A DNA stretch of 64,000 bases from Mycobacterium sp. E2479. Lineage in GTDB: Bacteria > Actinomycetota > Actinomycetes > Mycobacteriales > Mycobacteriaceae. The DNA lies in assembly GCF_001667925.1 (NCBI RefSeq), contig NZ_LZJR01000027.1:43580-107579 (forward strand). Reading direction: 5' to 3'. A program made the translations under genes and the position numbers. Below, in pieces: positions 7,799-15,956 of the stretch (position 1 is the stretch's first letter; the number at the start of each line of letters is the position of its first letter). The notes under the pieces were generated by a model, which was not told the DNA's origin, did not search any database, and saw only the letters and a list, made by a program, of their open reading frames with translations.

Positions 7799-9929
7799 TG
7801 GTCATCCTTTCGTGACGAGCGTTTGCATTGCCCAGCGCCGGCGGCGGCGCCAGCGGAATAGCGCCCAGGCCCGCGAATCGCCATGGCAGCCCGACCAATC
7901 GGGCGGTACCGATTTCGGGGTCGGGATGAGTGATTTCGGGGAAGAATCCGCGGGCCCTCAGATGCTCGTCGGTCACCAGTTCCTCGGCGCGCCGCACCGG
8001 TTGGGCGCGCACCCCCGCGGCGCTCAAGCGCGCGGCCACGTCCTCAGCCGACGCAGCCGCGATTAACGCTGCCAGTTGCTCGGTTACCACGCCGTGCGGC
8101 GAATCCTCCTGCGCTTTGAGTAAGCCGGCTAAACACGCCCAGTCACTGGGTTCAACGAGTTCAACAGCTACCCAACGGCCATCGCGGCTTCGGTACACCC
8201 CGCGGTGCGAGGCCGCCGCGTTGGCGTTCACCGGCCCTTCGGCGACCGAGGCCGCAGCGACGAACTCGGCCACCGTCGACGCGACCACCTCGGCCATGGA
8301 CAGGTCAATCACCGCTCCGATATCGCGGGCGGGCCCGATGGCCCACGCGGCTATCACCGTGGCGGCCACCACCGAGGACAGCGGGTCGGCGAGGACCGTA
8401 CCGAGCCGCGCGGGTGACCCGTCGGAGCCGATGGTCAGCCCGGCCAGACCCCCGTAGGACTGAACATTGTTGGCGTACACCCGGTATCCCGCCATGGGGC
8501 CTGTCGACCCGAACCCCGACACCCGAACCGCGAGTCGGCCCGAGCCGGTGACCGCAGAAGGATCCACATCCAGCCGGGTCAGTCGGGACGCGCCGACGTT
8601 CTCGATAAGCACGTCGGAGTCCGCCACCGCTGCGGCGACATCCTGCACCGCTCGGCCAGGCTCGATCAGAACGCTCCGCTTGGAATGGTTGGCCACCGCG
8701 AAATAGGCACCGCGCTCGACGCCTGGTTGGCCTCCGGCGAAGGGGCCGATGCGTCGATAAATGTCGAGTCGCTCCGGATCTTCCAGCCTCACCACCCGCG
8801 CTCCCATGGCGCCGAGTAGTGCGCCGATGATCGGTCCGGCCAACACGTGGGTCAGTTCGACGATCTTCAGGTCGGTCAAGCGACCGGTACGTCGGTGATC
8901 GGATTGCCCACCCGTGTGCACCAGCCATGGCGGGTCCAACACGGACACTGCCACACCGCAAAGTTCCATCGTCGAAATCGCTCTGCGAGAGGCGAATTGG
9001 GGCGAGGTCAGGATTTCCGCGGGAGTATTGACCGGTGTCGACGGCACACCGTTGGCCTGGAGCAGCGCTGCGCACGCTTCTTTGTCATGCGTCGCCGCCC
9101 ACGCACTGACATGTTCATTGATCAGGTCGGCGTGGTCGATCCGGGCGTCTCGTTCGTCGAGCCCCTCGGCCCACGCCGGATGGCCCAGTGCGGCAAGCAG
9201 ACCCTGCCACTGGTGGTTTTCCACCGCGGTGATGCGAACCATCCCATCGCGGCACCCGAACAAACCCGACGGCGCAACATAGCGCCCGCTGCCCGCCTTG
9301 CCCGGGCACGCGTAGAGCACATGAGCGCACTCTGGCAGAGCCGCGGTGAACGCCACTGCCTCCTGGACTGATACGTCGACGAATACCGACGTGTGCGTAG
9401 AGTTGCTCTGATCGAGGCCGTGCAACGCTGCCAACGCCACGGCCGCGCCCGCCGCCTTCAGCGCGACATAGCCCGGGGCGGGCACCGGCGCTCCATCCGC
9501 TCCCTCGATCGTGGCGAGCAGCCCGCCGGCAGCCTGGGCGACCAGTTCACCCCCCAGCTGCGACGACCGCGGTCCGTCGAGTCCGAAGGGGCTGACAGTC
9601 ACCACAACGGCGTTGTCGGCCATAGGTGGGTCCACGGCGGCGTTGTGGTCCACGATCACGATGTCGTGTTCATTGATCAGTGCCGACAGGTCCGGTGGCG
9701 ATCCGACGATCCGCTTGCCGCGATCGAGGGTCAAGTCGACGGCCGCGACGGGCCCCGCTGGGGTGCTGAACACGGGCCCGACCCGGCCGGTCGTTTTTGC
9801 CCCGGACACCTTTGTGACGGCAGCACCGAGGCTAGCCAGCAGGGCCGTAGCAGCCGAACCGGCTATCCCGTCGCCGATTTCGAGGATGTTGATTCCTGAT
9901 AGGAAAGAAATTTGATCGGTAGCGTTCAC
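7788..9929 (-). CDS. Tandem (double-domain) CaiB/BaiF CoA-transferase
   Basis: A 713-residue protein holding two CaiB/BaiF domains: residues about 1-345 (GINILEIGDGIAGSAAT start, Asp185 in VFVDVSV) and about 350-713 (LTDLKIVELTHVLAGP start, Asp in AVIDLSM near 545). Family III enzymes are normally interlocked dimers of about 400-residue subunits, so the fusion may provide an intramolecular dimer with non-equivalent active sites. The first domain is divergent and short of some N-terminal features (VTKVSGAK in place of the usual VIKVEPP). It starts at GTG, overlapping the dehydrogenase stop as GTGA. It presumably activates the acid entering the acyl-CoA dehydrogenase step encoded next door. Confidence 0.88.
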   Translation of the reverse strand: MNATDQISFLSGINILEIGDGIAGSAATALLASLGAAVTKVSGAKTTGRVGPVFSTPAGPVAAVDLTLDRGKRIVGSPPDLSALINEHDIVIVDHNAAVDPPMADNAVVVTVSPFGLDGPRSSQLGGELVAQAAGGLLATIEGADGAPVPAPGYVALKAAGAAVALAALHGLDQSNSTHTSVFVDVSVQEAVAFTAALPECAHVLYACPGKAGSGRYVAPSGLFGCRDGMVRITAVENHQWQGLLAALGHPAWAEGLDERDARIDHADLINEHVSAWAATHDKEACAALLQANGVPSTPVNTPAEILTSPQFASRRAISTMELCGVAVSVLDPPWLVHTGGQSDHRRTGRLTDLKIVELTHVLAGPIIGALLGAMGARVVRLEDPERLDIYRRIGPFAGGQPGVERGAYFAVANHSKRSVLIEPGRAVQDVAAAVADSDVLIENVGASRLTRLDVDPSAVTGSGRLAVRVSGFGSTGPMAGYRVYANNVQSYGGLAGLTIGSDGSPARLGTVLADPLSSVVAATVIAAWAIGPARDIGAVIDLSMAEVVASTVAEFVAAASVAEGPVNANAAASHRGVYRSRDGRWVAVELVEPSDWACLAGLLKAQEDSPHGVVTEQLAALIAAASAEDVAARLSAAGVRAQPVRRAEELVTDEHLRARGFFPEITHPDPEIGTARLVGLPWRFAGLGAIPLAPPPALGNANARHERMTNAR

Positions 9930-11014
9930 ATTCCACGCTCCTCGTTGGCGGCGGAGCGATGCCGGCCGGTGAGCCAGCGCGTCACCGCGTCGCGGTGATG
10001 CGCGCGTCCTCCGAGCCCCGCCGCAACACTCGCCGCGCGGCGAAGGTGAACGTGGGCGTGGTGCTCCCAGGTGTAGCCGATGCCGCCGAACACCTGGGTC
10101 GCGCCCTCAGGGACGGCGCGCAGCGAGTCGATACCCCAATATGCGGCAAGCGATGCCAGCGCCGCAGCGTCGGGATGCCCCTGCTGGCACGCGTCGGCGG
10201 CGCGGTTGACAAGGGCCCGTCCGACTTCGATCGCGCACCGCTGGTCGACGAGGCGGTGCTTGACCGCCTGGAATGCACCAATTGGGTGGCCAAACGCGGT
10301 GCGCTGCTTGGCGTATTCGACCGCGGATTCATTGGCGGCCGAGGCGATGCCGACCAGTTCGGCTACCTGGGCGACCCGTGCACGCATTGTCGCGCCGCGA
10401 TGGCGGACCTCGGCTGGCTCACCCGACTCGATGACCTCAATCGGTGCTTCCTGCATGGAGATTCGGGCAGCAGGATTGTGATCCAGTGGAGTGACCGCCT
10501 CACATGTCACGCCTGCGCCGGTCGGATCGATCACACCCAGAACAGCCTCGTCGTTGGTGCCAGCACAGACCAGGAGCCTGGTCGCAACCGCAGCGAAGGG
10601 CACAAGCGGCCATACTCCGGAGATGTTGCCGGCGCCGGTGAGTTCCCCGCGCTCGGGTAGCACCAGGCTGATGCCGTCCGCGCACCGATCCTCGCACCAG
10701 CCTGCGGCAGCCGCTATGCCCAGCGGGACCGGGGCCGCCGCCGCGCCTGCCGCCTCGGCCAGCACGCACAACTCGCGAAGACCCTCGCCTCCCCCGCCGC
10801 CCGCATCGCTCACCAAGACATCGGGCCATCCCAACTCGGCGATGGTCTGCCACAACGTCGGGTCGAAGACCGGCCCAGGGCCGTCGAGCAGGCTGCGGAA
10901 TGCGTGCGGCGACCATGCCCGCCGCAGGATATCGTCGGCCGATTCGCGCAGCCGTGCGAGTTCTTCTGCAGTGTCAGCCATCTCGGTCAACGACGACAGG
11001 GAATTAGGGGTCAC
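9926..11014 (-). CDS. Acyl-CoA dehydrogenase-like protein (probable partner subunit)
   Basis: An acyl-CoA dehydrogenase-fold protein of about 362 residues. The C-terminal half has AFGHPIGAFQAVKHRLVD and FGGIGYTWEHHAHVHLRR, the FAD-domain signatures. The N-terminal half is short and lacks the substrate/FAD motif of the SEPxAGSD type seen in its neighbour. This is the pattern of heteromeric dehydrogenases such as steroid side-chain ChsE1/ChsE2, in which one subunit is degenerate. The start is uncertain: GTG 11014 overlaps the upstream stop by 11 nt, while ATG 10981 (MADTAEEL) lies just beyond it. The stop couples to the double CaiB. Confidence 0.85.
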   Translation of the reverse strand: MTPNSLSSLTEMADTAEELARLRESADDILRRAWSPHAFRSLLDGPGPVFDPTLWQTIAELGWPDVLVSDAGGGGGEGLRELCVLAEAAGAAAAPVPLGIAAAAGWCEDRCADGISLVLPERGELTGAGNISGVWPLVPFAAVATRLLVCAGTNDEAVLGVIDPTGAGVTCEAVTPLDHNPAARISMQEAPIEVIESGEPAEVRHRGATMRARVAQVAELVGIASAANESAVEYAKQRTAFGHPIGAFQAVKHRLVDQRCAIEVGRALVNRAADACQQGHPDAAALASLAAYWGIDSLRAVPEGATQVFGGIGYTWEHHAHVHLRRAASVAAGLGGRAHHRDAVTRWLTGRHRSAANEERGM

Positions 11015-12197
11015 GGGGCAGCCCCAACAGCTTCTCACCGATCACGTTGCGCTGGATTTCCGATGTACCCGCACCGAAGGTCGCGGCGCGCATCAACAAG
11101 TAGCTCTGAGCGACATTGCCGTTCTTGCTCGCCCCCACCGAGCCGCGCTCCCGCGCGCCGGCGGGGCCGGCGAGGTCCAACCCGAAGTTCGCCATCGCCT
11201 GGTCGACCTCCGAGGTGAGCAACTTGGCCACCGACGCCTCCGGGCCCGGGCTGACACCGCGGACGCCCGCGGCGGTCGCCTGCGCCGAAATCTGCCTCAG
11301 CGCCTCCACCTGTGCCGCGAACCCGGCGATCCGATCGGCTACATAGCTGTCGCTGAAGCCGTTGCGAGTCAGCGCATTCTCTTCCTGTGCCATCCTGACC
11401 AGGATCGCGAGTCGCCGCTCGATGCGATGCGTGCGACTCTGGCCAACACGCTCGAAGCCCAGCGTGGACTTGGCCACCGTCCAGCCGCCGTGCAATGGCC
11501 CGAGAACATTGATGAGCGGCACACGCACCGAATCGAAGAACACCTCGTTGAACTCCGCCTGCCCGGTGATCTGCCGTATCGGGCGCACCTCGATTCCGGG
11601 GGTTCCTAACGGCACAAGGATGTAACTGATTCCATGGTGCTTATCCGCTGTCACATCGGTACGCGCCAGTATGTAGATCCAGTCCGCGTACTGGGCCTTC
11701 GACGTCCAGATCTTCTGACCGGTGATCACCAATTTGTCACCGTCGATATCGGCTTTCGTCTTCAGCGCAGCCAAGTCGCTGCCTGCCTCGGGCTCACTGA
11801 AGCCCTGACACCACACCTCTTCCCCAGACAGAATCTTGGGCAGATATCGTGCGCGCTGCTGGTCGTTGCCCCACTGAATGATGGTGGGCCCCAACTGATT
11901 GACGGCGCTGCGATTAATGGGCTCGGGCGCGTGGGCTGCAGCCAACTCCGCGTTGAAGATCAGCTGCTGCACCGGTGTGGCGGCGCGGCCGCCGAACTGC
12001 ACAGGCCAAGAGATCGCGGCCAGACCCGCGTCGTGAAGCCGTCTCTGCCACAACCGCATTCGGTCCAGGCGGTCGGTCTCGTTATCGCCGGGGCCCCGCA
12101 CGTCAGACGTCAGCGCTGATGCGAGAAAAGCGCGGACCTCATCGCGGAACTCGCGATCAGCGTCGGCGAGGATAACGCCATAGTCTGGCTCGGTCAC
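11004..12197 (-). CDS. Acyl-CoA dehydrogenase
   Basis: A 397-residue FAD-dependent acyl-CoA dehydrogenase introducing an alpha-beta double bond. It shows the substrate/FAD motif GFSEPEAGSDLA (middle domain), LVITGQKIWTSKA, and the C-terminal FGAGTSEIQRNVIGEKLLG. It starts at a GTG that overlaps the amidohydrolase stop as GTGA, and the second dehydrogenase subunit overlaps its end. The pair most likely forms an alpha2beta2 complex, as known for steroid side-chain enzymes encoded by adjacent genes. Electron acceptor would be ETF, not encoded here. Confidence 0.93.
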   Translation of the reverse strand: MTEPDYGVILADADREFRDEVRAFLASALTSDVRGPGDNETDRLDRMRLWQRRLHDAGLAAISWPVQFGGRAATPVQQLIFNAELAAAHAPEPINRSAVNQLGPTIIQWGNDQQRARYLPKILSGEEVWCQGFSEPEAGSDLAALKTKADIDGDKLVITGQKIWTSKAQYADWIYILARTDVTADKHHGISYILVPLGTPGIEVRPIRQITGQAEFNEVFFDSVRVPLINVLGPLHGGWTVAKSTLGFERVGQSRTHRIERRLAILVRMAQEENALTRNGFSDSYVADRIAGFAAQVEALRQISAQATAAGVRGVSPGPEASVAKLLTSEVDQAMANFGLDLAGPAGARERGSVGASKNGNVAQSYLLMRAATFGAGTSEIQRNVIGEKLLGLPRDP

Positions 12198-13513
12198 GCT
12201 CCACCGCGAAGGATCGAGGCCATCCGCACCTTCATGTCCCCGTACGTGATCGCCGTGGCACCTGCCTTCGGCGCGCGGCCAGCGTCGACCTTCGGGGCGG
12301 ACAGATCCAAGCCGGCGATCTTCCCACGCAATGCCGCAACGGTGCAGTTCGCCCTTTCGAGCCGTTCAACGCCCGTGTAGCCGAAAGCACGGGCGGCGTT
12401 TTTCCACGTGATCGCTTCGACCTCCTCAGCGCTGCAGCCCTCCAGTTGGGTAGCGAGCTGCTCGGGTGCGTCGGGCCAGCTGCTGTCCGAGTGCGGGTAG
12501 TCCATCTCCCAACAGATGGTTTCCACCCCGATGCGGTCGCGCATCTCGATGCCCACACGGTCACGGATGAAACATGACATGAAGTTGCGCCGGAACACGT
12601 CGGTGGGGCTCAGTCCATCACCGAGGTCGTCTCCGGTCCACGCCCGCTGGCGGGAATAGATGTCCTCGAATCGCTCTAACAGGAACGGGATCCAGCCGAT
12701 CCCGCCCTCAGATAGGGAGAACTTGATAGTTGGAAACTTCGTCAGGACCGGCGAGAACAGCAGATCGGCCGTGAACCGCTGGGTGTCAAGCGGGATCATC
12801 GCGTTGTACGCGAGGTAGGTGGTGAGGTCGGACGGCACGGGCATGCCGCCACCCGTGCCGATGTGGATGTTCACCACGCTGTTCTCTTCGCACAGCGCCT
12901 CCCACAGCGGGTCCCAGTGCGGGTCCTGCCACGGCGGCTGGCCGTAGTTGCCGATGTGCTGTGGCGCCGTCACCGCGCGGCAGCCCAGCCCCGCCAGCCG
13001 GTGCACCTCGGCTGCGGCCAGCACCGGATCCCACAGCGGCAGAATGCCCATCGGGATGAACCGGTCGGGATGACGGCCGCACCAGTCCTCGATGTGCCAA
13101 TCGTTGTAGGCGCGCACCATCACCTCGGAGACCTCACGGTCACCCCGGTAGGTAAACAGCGCGCCGGAGATGGTGGGAAAAGATGGAAAACACAGCGAAG
13201 CCAACACGCCGGACGCGTTCATGTCGTTCACGCGCGCGTCGACGTCGTAACAACCTGCCCGCATGTCGCTGAATCGGGAGGGCTCAAATCCCCACTCGTC
13301 ATTGGGCCGGCCCGCCACCGCGTTGAGTCCGATGTTGGGTAGCTGCAGACCGTCATACTCCCAAAAACACACGCCGTCGGCGTCCTCGACAATGCGCGGA
13401 GCGTCGTCGGCGAAACGGCGTGGCACCCGCCCAGAGAACATATCGGGCGGTTCGACGGTGTGGTCGTCCACGCTGATCAGCACCAGATCGAGAGGATCAA
13501 TCACCTGATGCAT
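12194..13513 (-). CDS. Amidohydrolase family 2 metal-dependent hydrolase/decarboxylase
   Basis: A 439-residue member of the amidohydrolase-2 family (TIM-barrel). It has the N-terminal SVDDHTVEPPDMF (metal site; this subfamily has DDHxxEPP in place of the HxH pattern), MGILPLWDP, NIHIGTGGG and the C-terminal MDYPHSDSSWP with ligand His/Asp residues. Relatives near mycobacterial P450 and CoA-transferase genes are poorly characterised. A second homologue lies at 33,202-34,407 beside another P450 and CaiB gene, so the enzyme seems a standard part of this type of catabolic block. A palindrome containing the ACAGANNNTGT site sits immediately upstream. Reaction (ring hydrolysis or decarboxylation) is inferred, not seen. 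Confidence 0.88.
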   Translation of the reverse strand: MHQVIDPLDLVLISVDDHTVEPPDMFSGRVPRRFADDAPRIVEDADGVCFWEYDGLQLPNIGLNAVAGRPNDEWGFEPSRFSDMRAGCYDVDARVNDMNASGVLASLCFPSFPTISGALFTYRGDREVSEVMVRAYNDWHIEDWCGRHPDRFIPMGILPLWDPVLAAAEVHRLAGLGCRAVTAPQHIGNYGQPPWQDPHWDPLWEALCEENSVVNIHIGTGGGMPVPSDLTTYLAYNAMIPLDTQRFTADLLFSPVLTKFPTIKFSLSEGGIGWIPFLLERFEDIYSRQRAWTGDDLGDGLSPTDVFRRNFMSCFIRDRVGIEMRDRIGVETICWEMDYPHSDSSWPDAPEQLATQLEGCSAEEVEAITWKNAARAFGYTGVERLERANCTVAALRGKIAGLDLSAPKVDAGRAPKAGATAITYGDMKVRMASILRGGA

Positions 13514-13514
13514 T

Positions 13515-13541
13515 TTAGACTAATTAACAGATTATGTCTAA
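13515..13541. promoter_or_regulatory. Inverted repeat TTAGAC...GTCTAA with ACAGANNNTGT core
   Basis: Between the SRPBCC stop and the amidohydrolase start is a 27-bp inverted repeat with perfect TTAGAC/GTCTAA arms. Inside it ACAGATTATGT occupies 13527-13537. The position within 30 bp of the amidohydrolase ATG suits an operator for an internal promoter of the operon. Function is inferred. Confidence 0.5.
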
Positions 13542-13546
13542 GTGTT

Positions 13547-13978
13547 CTATCCGGGCCGACGCTCAGTGGCGAAGTCCTGCACCCAGCCCGCCATCAAGCC
13601 GTAAACGGCCTCCATGGCTTCGCGCGCGGCGGCGTCGTCACCAATCGGCTCATAGTCGATGTCCCAGACCACGATCGATTCCCCAACGGCATCCGCGCTT
13701 TCGGAGACGGTATTGACCGCCACAAATCGGCTGACCGGCATCGGATTGTTGGCGATCTCGTAAGATAGCGCGCGCTGGTCCGGCTTGATCCAGATGAGTG
13801 TCTCGATTACCGGCTTCTCACTGGTTGCGGCGATGAACCGTCGCATGCCTGGTCCTTCGCCCTCGACCCGGACATCACTGGGCCCGGGGATCCAATCGAC
13901 GTTGCCGAAGTCAGCCAGGACTGCCCAAACTGCGTCCGGCGGTGCTGCGAGCTGCTTGGTGACCGTAAACGATGGCAT
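13547..13978 (-). CDS. SRPBCC/START-like (polyketide cyclase/dehydrase-type) protein
   Basis: A 143-residue SRPBCC-fold protein: FTVTKQLAAPPDAVWAVLADFGN at the N-terminus is the beta1 plus helix-grip signature, followed by WIPGPSDVRVEGEG and the C-terminal helix of about 20 residues. These proteins bind hydrophobic ligands in a deep pocket and include cyclases, lipid binders and ketoreductase helpers. I start at ATG 13978; 32 extra upstream codons would run through the operator and the divergent gene's leader. It is upstream of and co-directional with the amidohydrolase operon and divergent from an enoyl-CoA hydratase. Ligand unknown. Confidence 0.8.
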   Translation of the reverse strand: MPSFTVTKQLAAPPDAVWAVLADFGNVDWIPGPSDVRVEGEGPGMRRFIAATSEKPVIETLIWIKPDQRALSYEIANNPMPVSRFVAVNTVSESADAVGESIVVWDIDYEPIGDDAAAREAMEAVYGLMAGWVQDFATERRPG

Positions 13979-14002
13979 TCGCTGAAGGTACCACCACCAT
14001 GT

Positions 14003-14023
14003 AACAGTTGATCGACTACTGTT
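14003..14023. promoter_or_regulatory. Inverted repeat AACAGT-N9-ACTGTT in divergent promoter
   Basis: The 79-bp gap between the SRPBCC gene and the enoyl-CoA hydratase holds a perfect 6-bp inverted repeat AACAGT/ACTGTT with a 9-bp spacer. Size and location fit a dimeric (TetR-like) repressor site controlling both directions. Its half-site shares ACAG with the other sites in the window. Confidence 0.45.
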
Positions 14024-14057
14024 TTTATGTACTGCCGCGTGTGCGAAGGAGGGTGAC

Positions 14058-14954
14058 ATGAGCGCCGACGCCACCGCCGAAGGCGAATACGAGGTCGATG
14101 ACGACTGGGTCCGTTATGAAGTCGTCGAACCGCACATCGCCCAGATCACCATCAACCGGCCGGACCGGCGCAACGCAATCCTGTCGCCCGACATGCACAA
14201 CCTGTTCAAGGAGCGGCTGACCCGTGCCGAAGACGATGATGCGGTCAAAGTCGTCATCCTCCTGGCCGAGGGCAAGGACTTCTGCAGCGGCGACGATGTG
14301 CGCCGGCTCCCGGTGGAGCAAGCAGGGCTGACCAAGGGGAAGCGGTTGCCACAGACTGCACGCCTAGGCAATGCTCGACGACTACACCGGCACCTGACCA
14401 ACTGGCTGGAGTTTCCCAAGACCGTGATCGCGGCCTGCCAAGGCGCCACGCTGGGCGCCGGAATGAATCTCGCTCTAGCCGCTGACATCCTGGTTGTTTC
14501 CGACGACATGTATCTCGCCCGCCCGCAGGCGCGCATCGGGTTCGCAGGATTTTCCACAGCTATGCCGTTGGCGCTGCTCAAGTTAGGACCTAATCGCGGC
14601 TACGAGGCAATGATCACCGGCCGCAAGGTGACGGCAGCTGAGCTGCGCGAATGGGGCGTGGCCGCGTCAGTGGTGCCCGCCGTGTCGTTACGCCACGAAG
14701 CCATGCGGTACGCCCACGCGATAGCCCACCACTCAGCCGACGGGTTGATGGTGGGAAAGCACGCGCTGATCGCGTTCTGGCACGCAGTCGGAATGGCACA
14801 GTTCGGCGATTGGGTTCCGATGGGCCACACCGTGTTCAGCAACCTGTCCTGGCGTGATGATGAGTTCAACTTCATGAAGGAACGCAGTTCTCGCGGCGGC
14901 CGGGAGGCCATGGCCGAGCTCGAGCGCCGCTATTCCGAGTGGGGATTCGAATAG
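14058..14954 (+). CDS. Enoyl-CoA hydratase/isomerase family protein
   Basis: A 298-residue crotonase-fold protein. It has ITINRPDRRNAILS (about 32-45), the first oxyanion-hole segment GKDFCSGDDVRRL (about 72-84), and the second GATLGAGMNLALAADI (about 135-150). The ATG is preceded by GAAGGAGGG with normal spacing. It is divergent from the SRPBCC gene and starts a rightward run continuing with an SDR and a Rieske oxygenase, although a separate promoter region precedes the SDR. It probably hydrates the enoyl-CoA formed by the dehydrogenase pair encoded on the other strand; a different crotonase reaction cannot be excluded. Confidence 0.9.
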   Translation: MSADATAEGEYEVDDDWVRYEVVEPHIAQITINRPDRRNAILSPDMHNLFKERLTRAEDDDAVKVVILLAEGKDFCSGDDVRRLPVEQAGLTKGKRLPQTARLGNARRLHRHLTNWLEFPKTVIAACQGATLGAGMNLALAADILVVSDDMYLARPQARIGFAGFSTAMPLALLKLGPNRGYEAMITGRKVTAAELREWGVAASVVPAVSLRHEAMRYAHAIAHHSADGLMVGKHALIAFWHAVGMAQFGDWVPMGHTVFSNLSWRDDEFNFMKERSSRGGREAMAELERRYSEWGFE

Positions 14955-14973
14955 TTTCATTGATGCGACACCT

Positions 14974-15001
14974 ATACAGATCTTGTATGTGTGTTCTGTA
15001 T
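14974..15001. promoter_or_regulatory. Inverted repeat ATACAGA...TCTGTAT with ACAGANNNTGT
   Basis: A perfect 7-bp inverted repeat (ATACAGA/TCTGTAT, 28 bp overall) sits 27 bp upstream of the SDR start in the gap after the hydratase. It contains ACAGATCTTGT at 14976-14986. It is a good candidate operator for the SDR-Rieske operon. Confidence 0.5.
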
Positions 15002-15028
15002 GCTGAAGCAAACGGCACGGGGAGCTGA

Positions 15029-15940
15029 ATGACGATGGGTGTGCTTGACGGACGTACTGCACTGGTAACCGGCGCGGGACGGGGAATTGGGGCTGCGGTC
15101 GCCGAGGGCCTGGCAGCCGAGGGCGCAACGGTCCTGGTGTCGGATGCCGGAGTCGGCGTCGACGGGACCGGCCATGACGCGAGCCCGGCCGAAAGTGTGG
15201 CCGCGGCGATCACGAGCCGGGGCGGCAAGGCTTTCCCCGATACCACCGACATCACCGACTTCGCTGCGTGCGCGGATCTCATCGACCGCGCCGCCGAAAC
15301 GCTCGGCGGCTTGGATGTCGTCGTGAACGCCGCGGGAATCCTGCGTGACGGCATGGTATTCAAGATGAGCGAGCAGGACTGGGACGCAGTGGTCTCCGTG
15401 CACCTCAAAGGTACGTTCAACGTCACCCGGCACGCTGCGGCATGGTGGCGCGCCAACCGAGGCGGGCAGTACCGACTGATCACGTTCACGTCGATGTCGG
15501 GACTGCAGGGCGCCCCCAGCCAGCCCAACTACGCTGCCGCCAAGATGGGCATAGTTGGCCTGACATTCTCGTGTGCCAACGCATTACGCAACTATGGGGT
15601 GCGGTGCAATGCAATCGCGCCGATCGCCGGAACCCGCATGACCCAGGGCATCAAGGGTGGTGGGAGCATGGATTACTCGGACTCCAACATTCGCCTTTCG
15701 CCCAAGAACTGCGTGCCGCCTGTGGTGTATCTGGCTAGCGCGCAGTCTGATTGGCTTAACCGGCGAGTCATCTTCGCCGGCAACGGCCGCATCAGCTTGA
15801 TGTCCAACCCGGTCGTCGAACGCGAAATCGTGTCGACCTCGGGAACCTGGGATATCCCGACTGCTTTCGCCGAGATCGAGACGTCGTTCAAGGAAGCCGT
15901 CCTGTATCCCAACATCTTCGACAAGCCACCCGCCAGCTGA
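15029..15940 (+). CDS. Short-chain dehydrogenase/reductase
   Basis: A 303-residue classical-type SDR. It has the cofactor motif TGAGRGIG (about 14-21), VVNAAGIL (about 99-106), the catalytic Ser in TFTSMSGLQG and YxxxK in NYAAAKMG. A C-terminal extension of some 60 residues beyond the usual 240-250 resembles the longer SDRs found with acyl-CoA enzymes. A GGGGAG site precedes the ATG. The Rieske oxygenase gene starts 16 bp downstream, so they form an operon. Likely oxidises a hydroxyl of a catabolic intermediate or hydroxyacyl-CoA, with NAD(H) probable. Confidence 0.92.
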   Translation: MTMGVLDGRTALVTGAGRGIGAAVAEGLAAEGATVLVSDAGVGVDGTGHDASPAESVAAAITSRGGKAFPDTTDITDFAACADLIDRAAETLGGLDVVVNAAGILRDGMVFKMSEQDWDAVVSVHLKGTFNVTRHAAAWWRANRGGQYRLITFTSMSGLQGAPSQPNYAAAKMGIVGLTFSCANALRNYGVRCNAIAPIAGTRMTQGIKGGGSMDYSDSNIRLSPKNCVPPVVYLASAQSDWLNRRVIFAGNGRISLMSNPVVEREIVSTSGTWDIPTAFAEIETSFKEAVLYPNIFDKPPAS

Positions 15941-15956
15941 GACGGAGAGGGTGATC

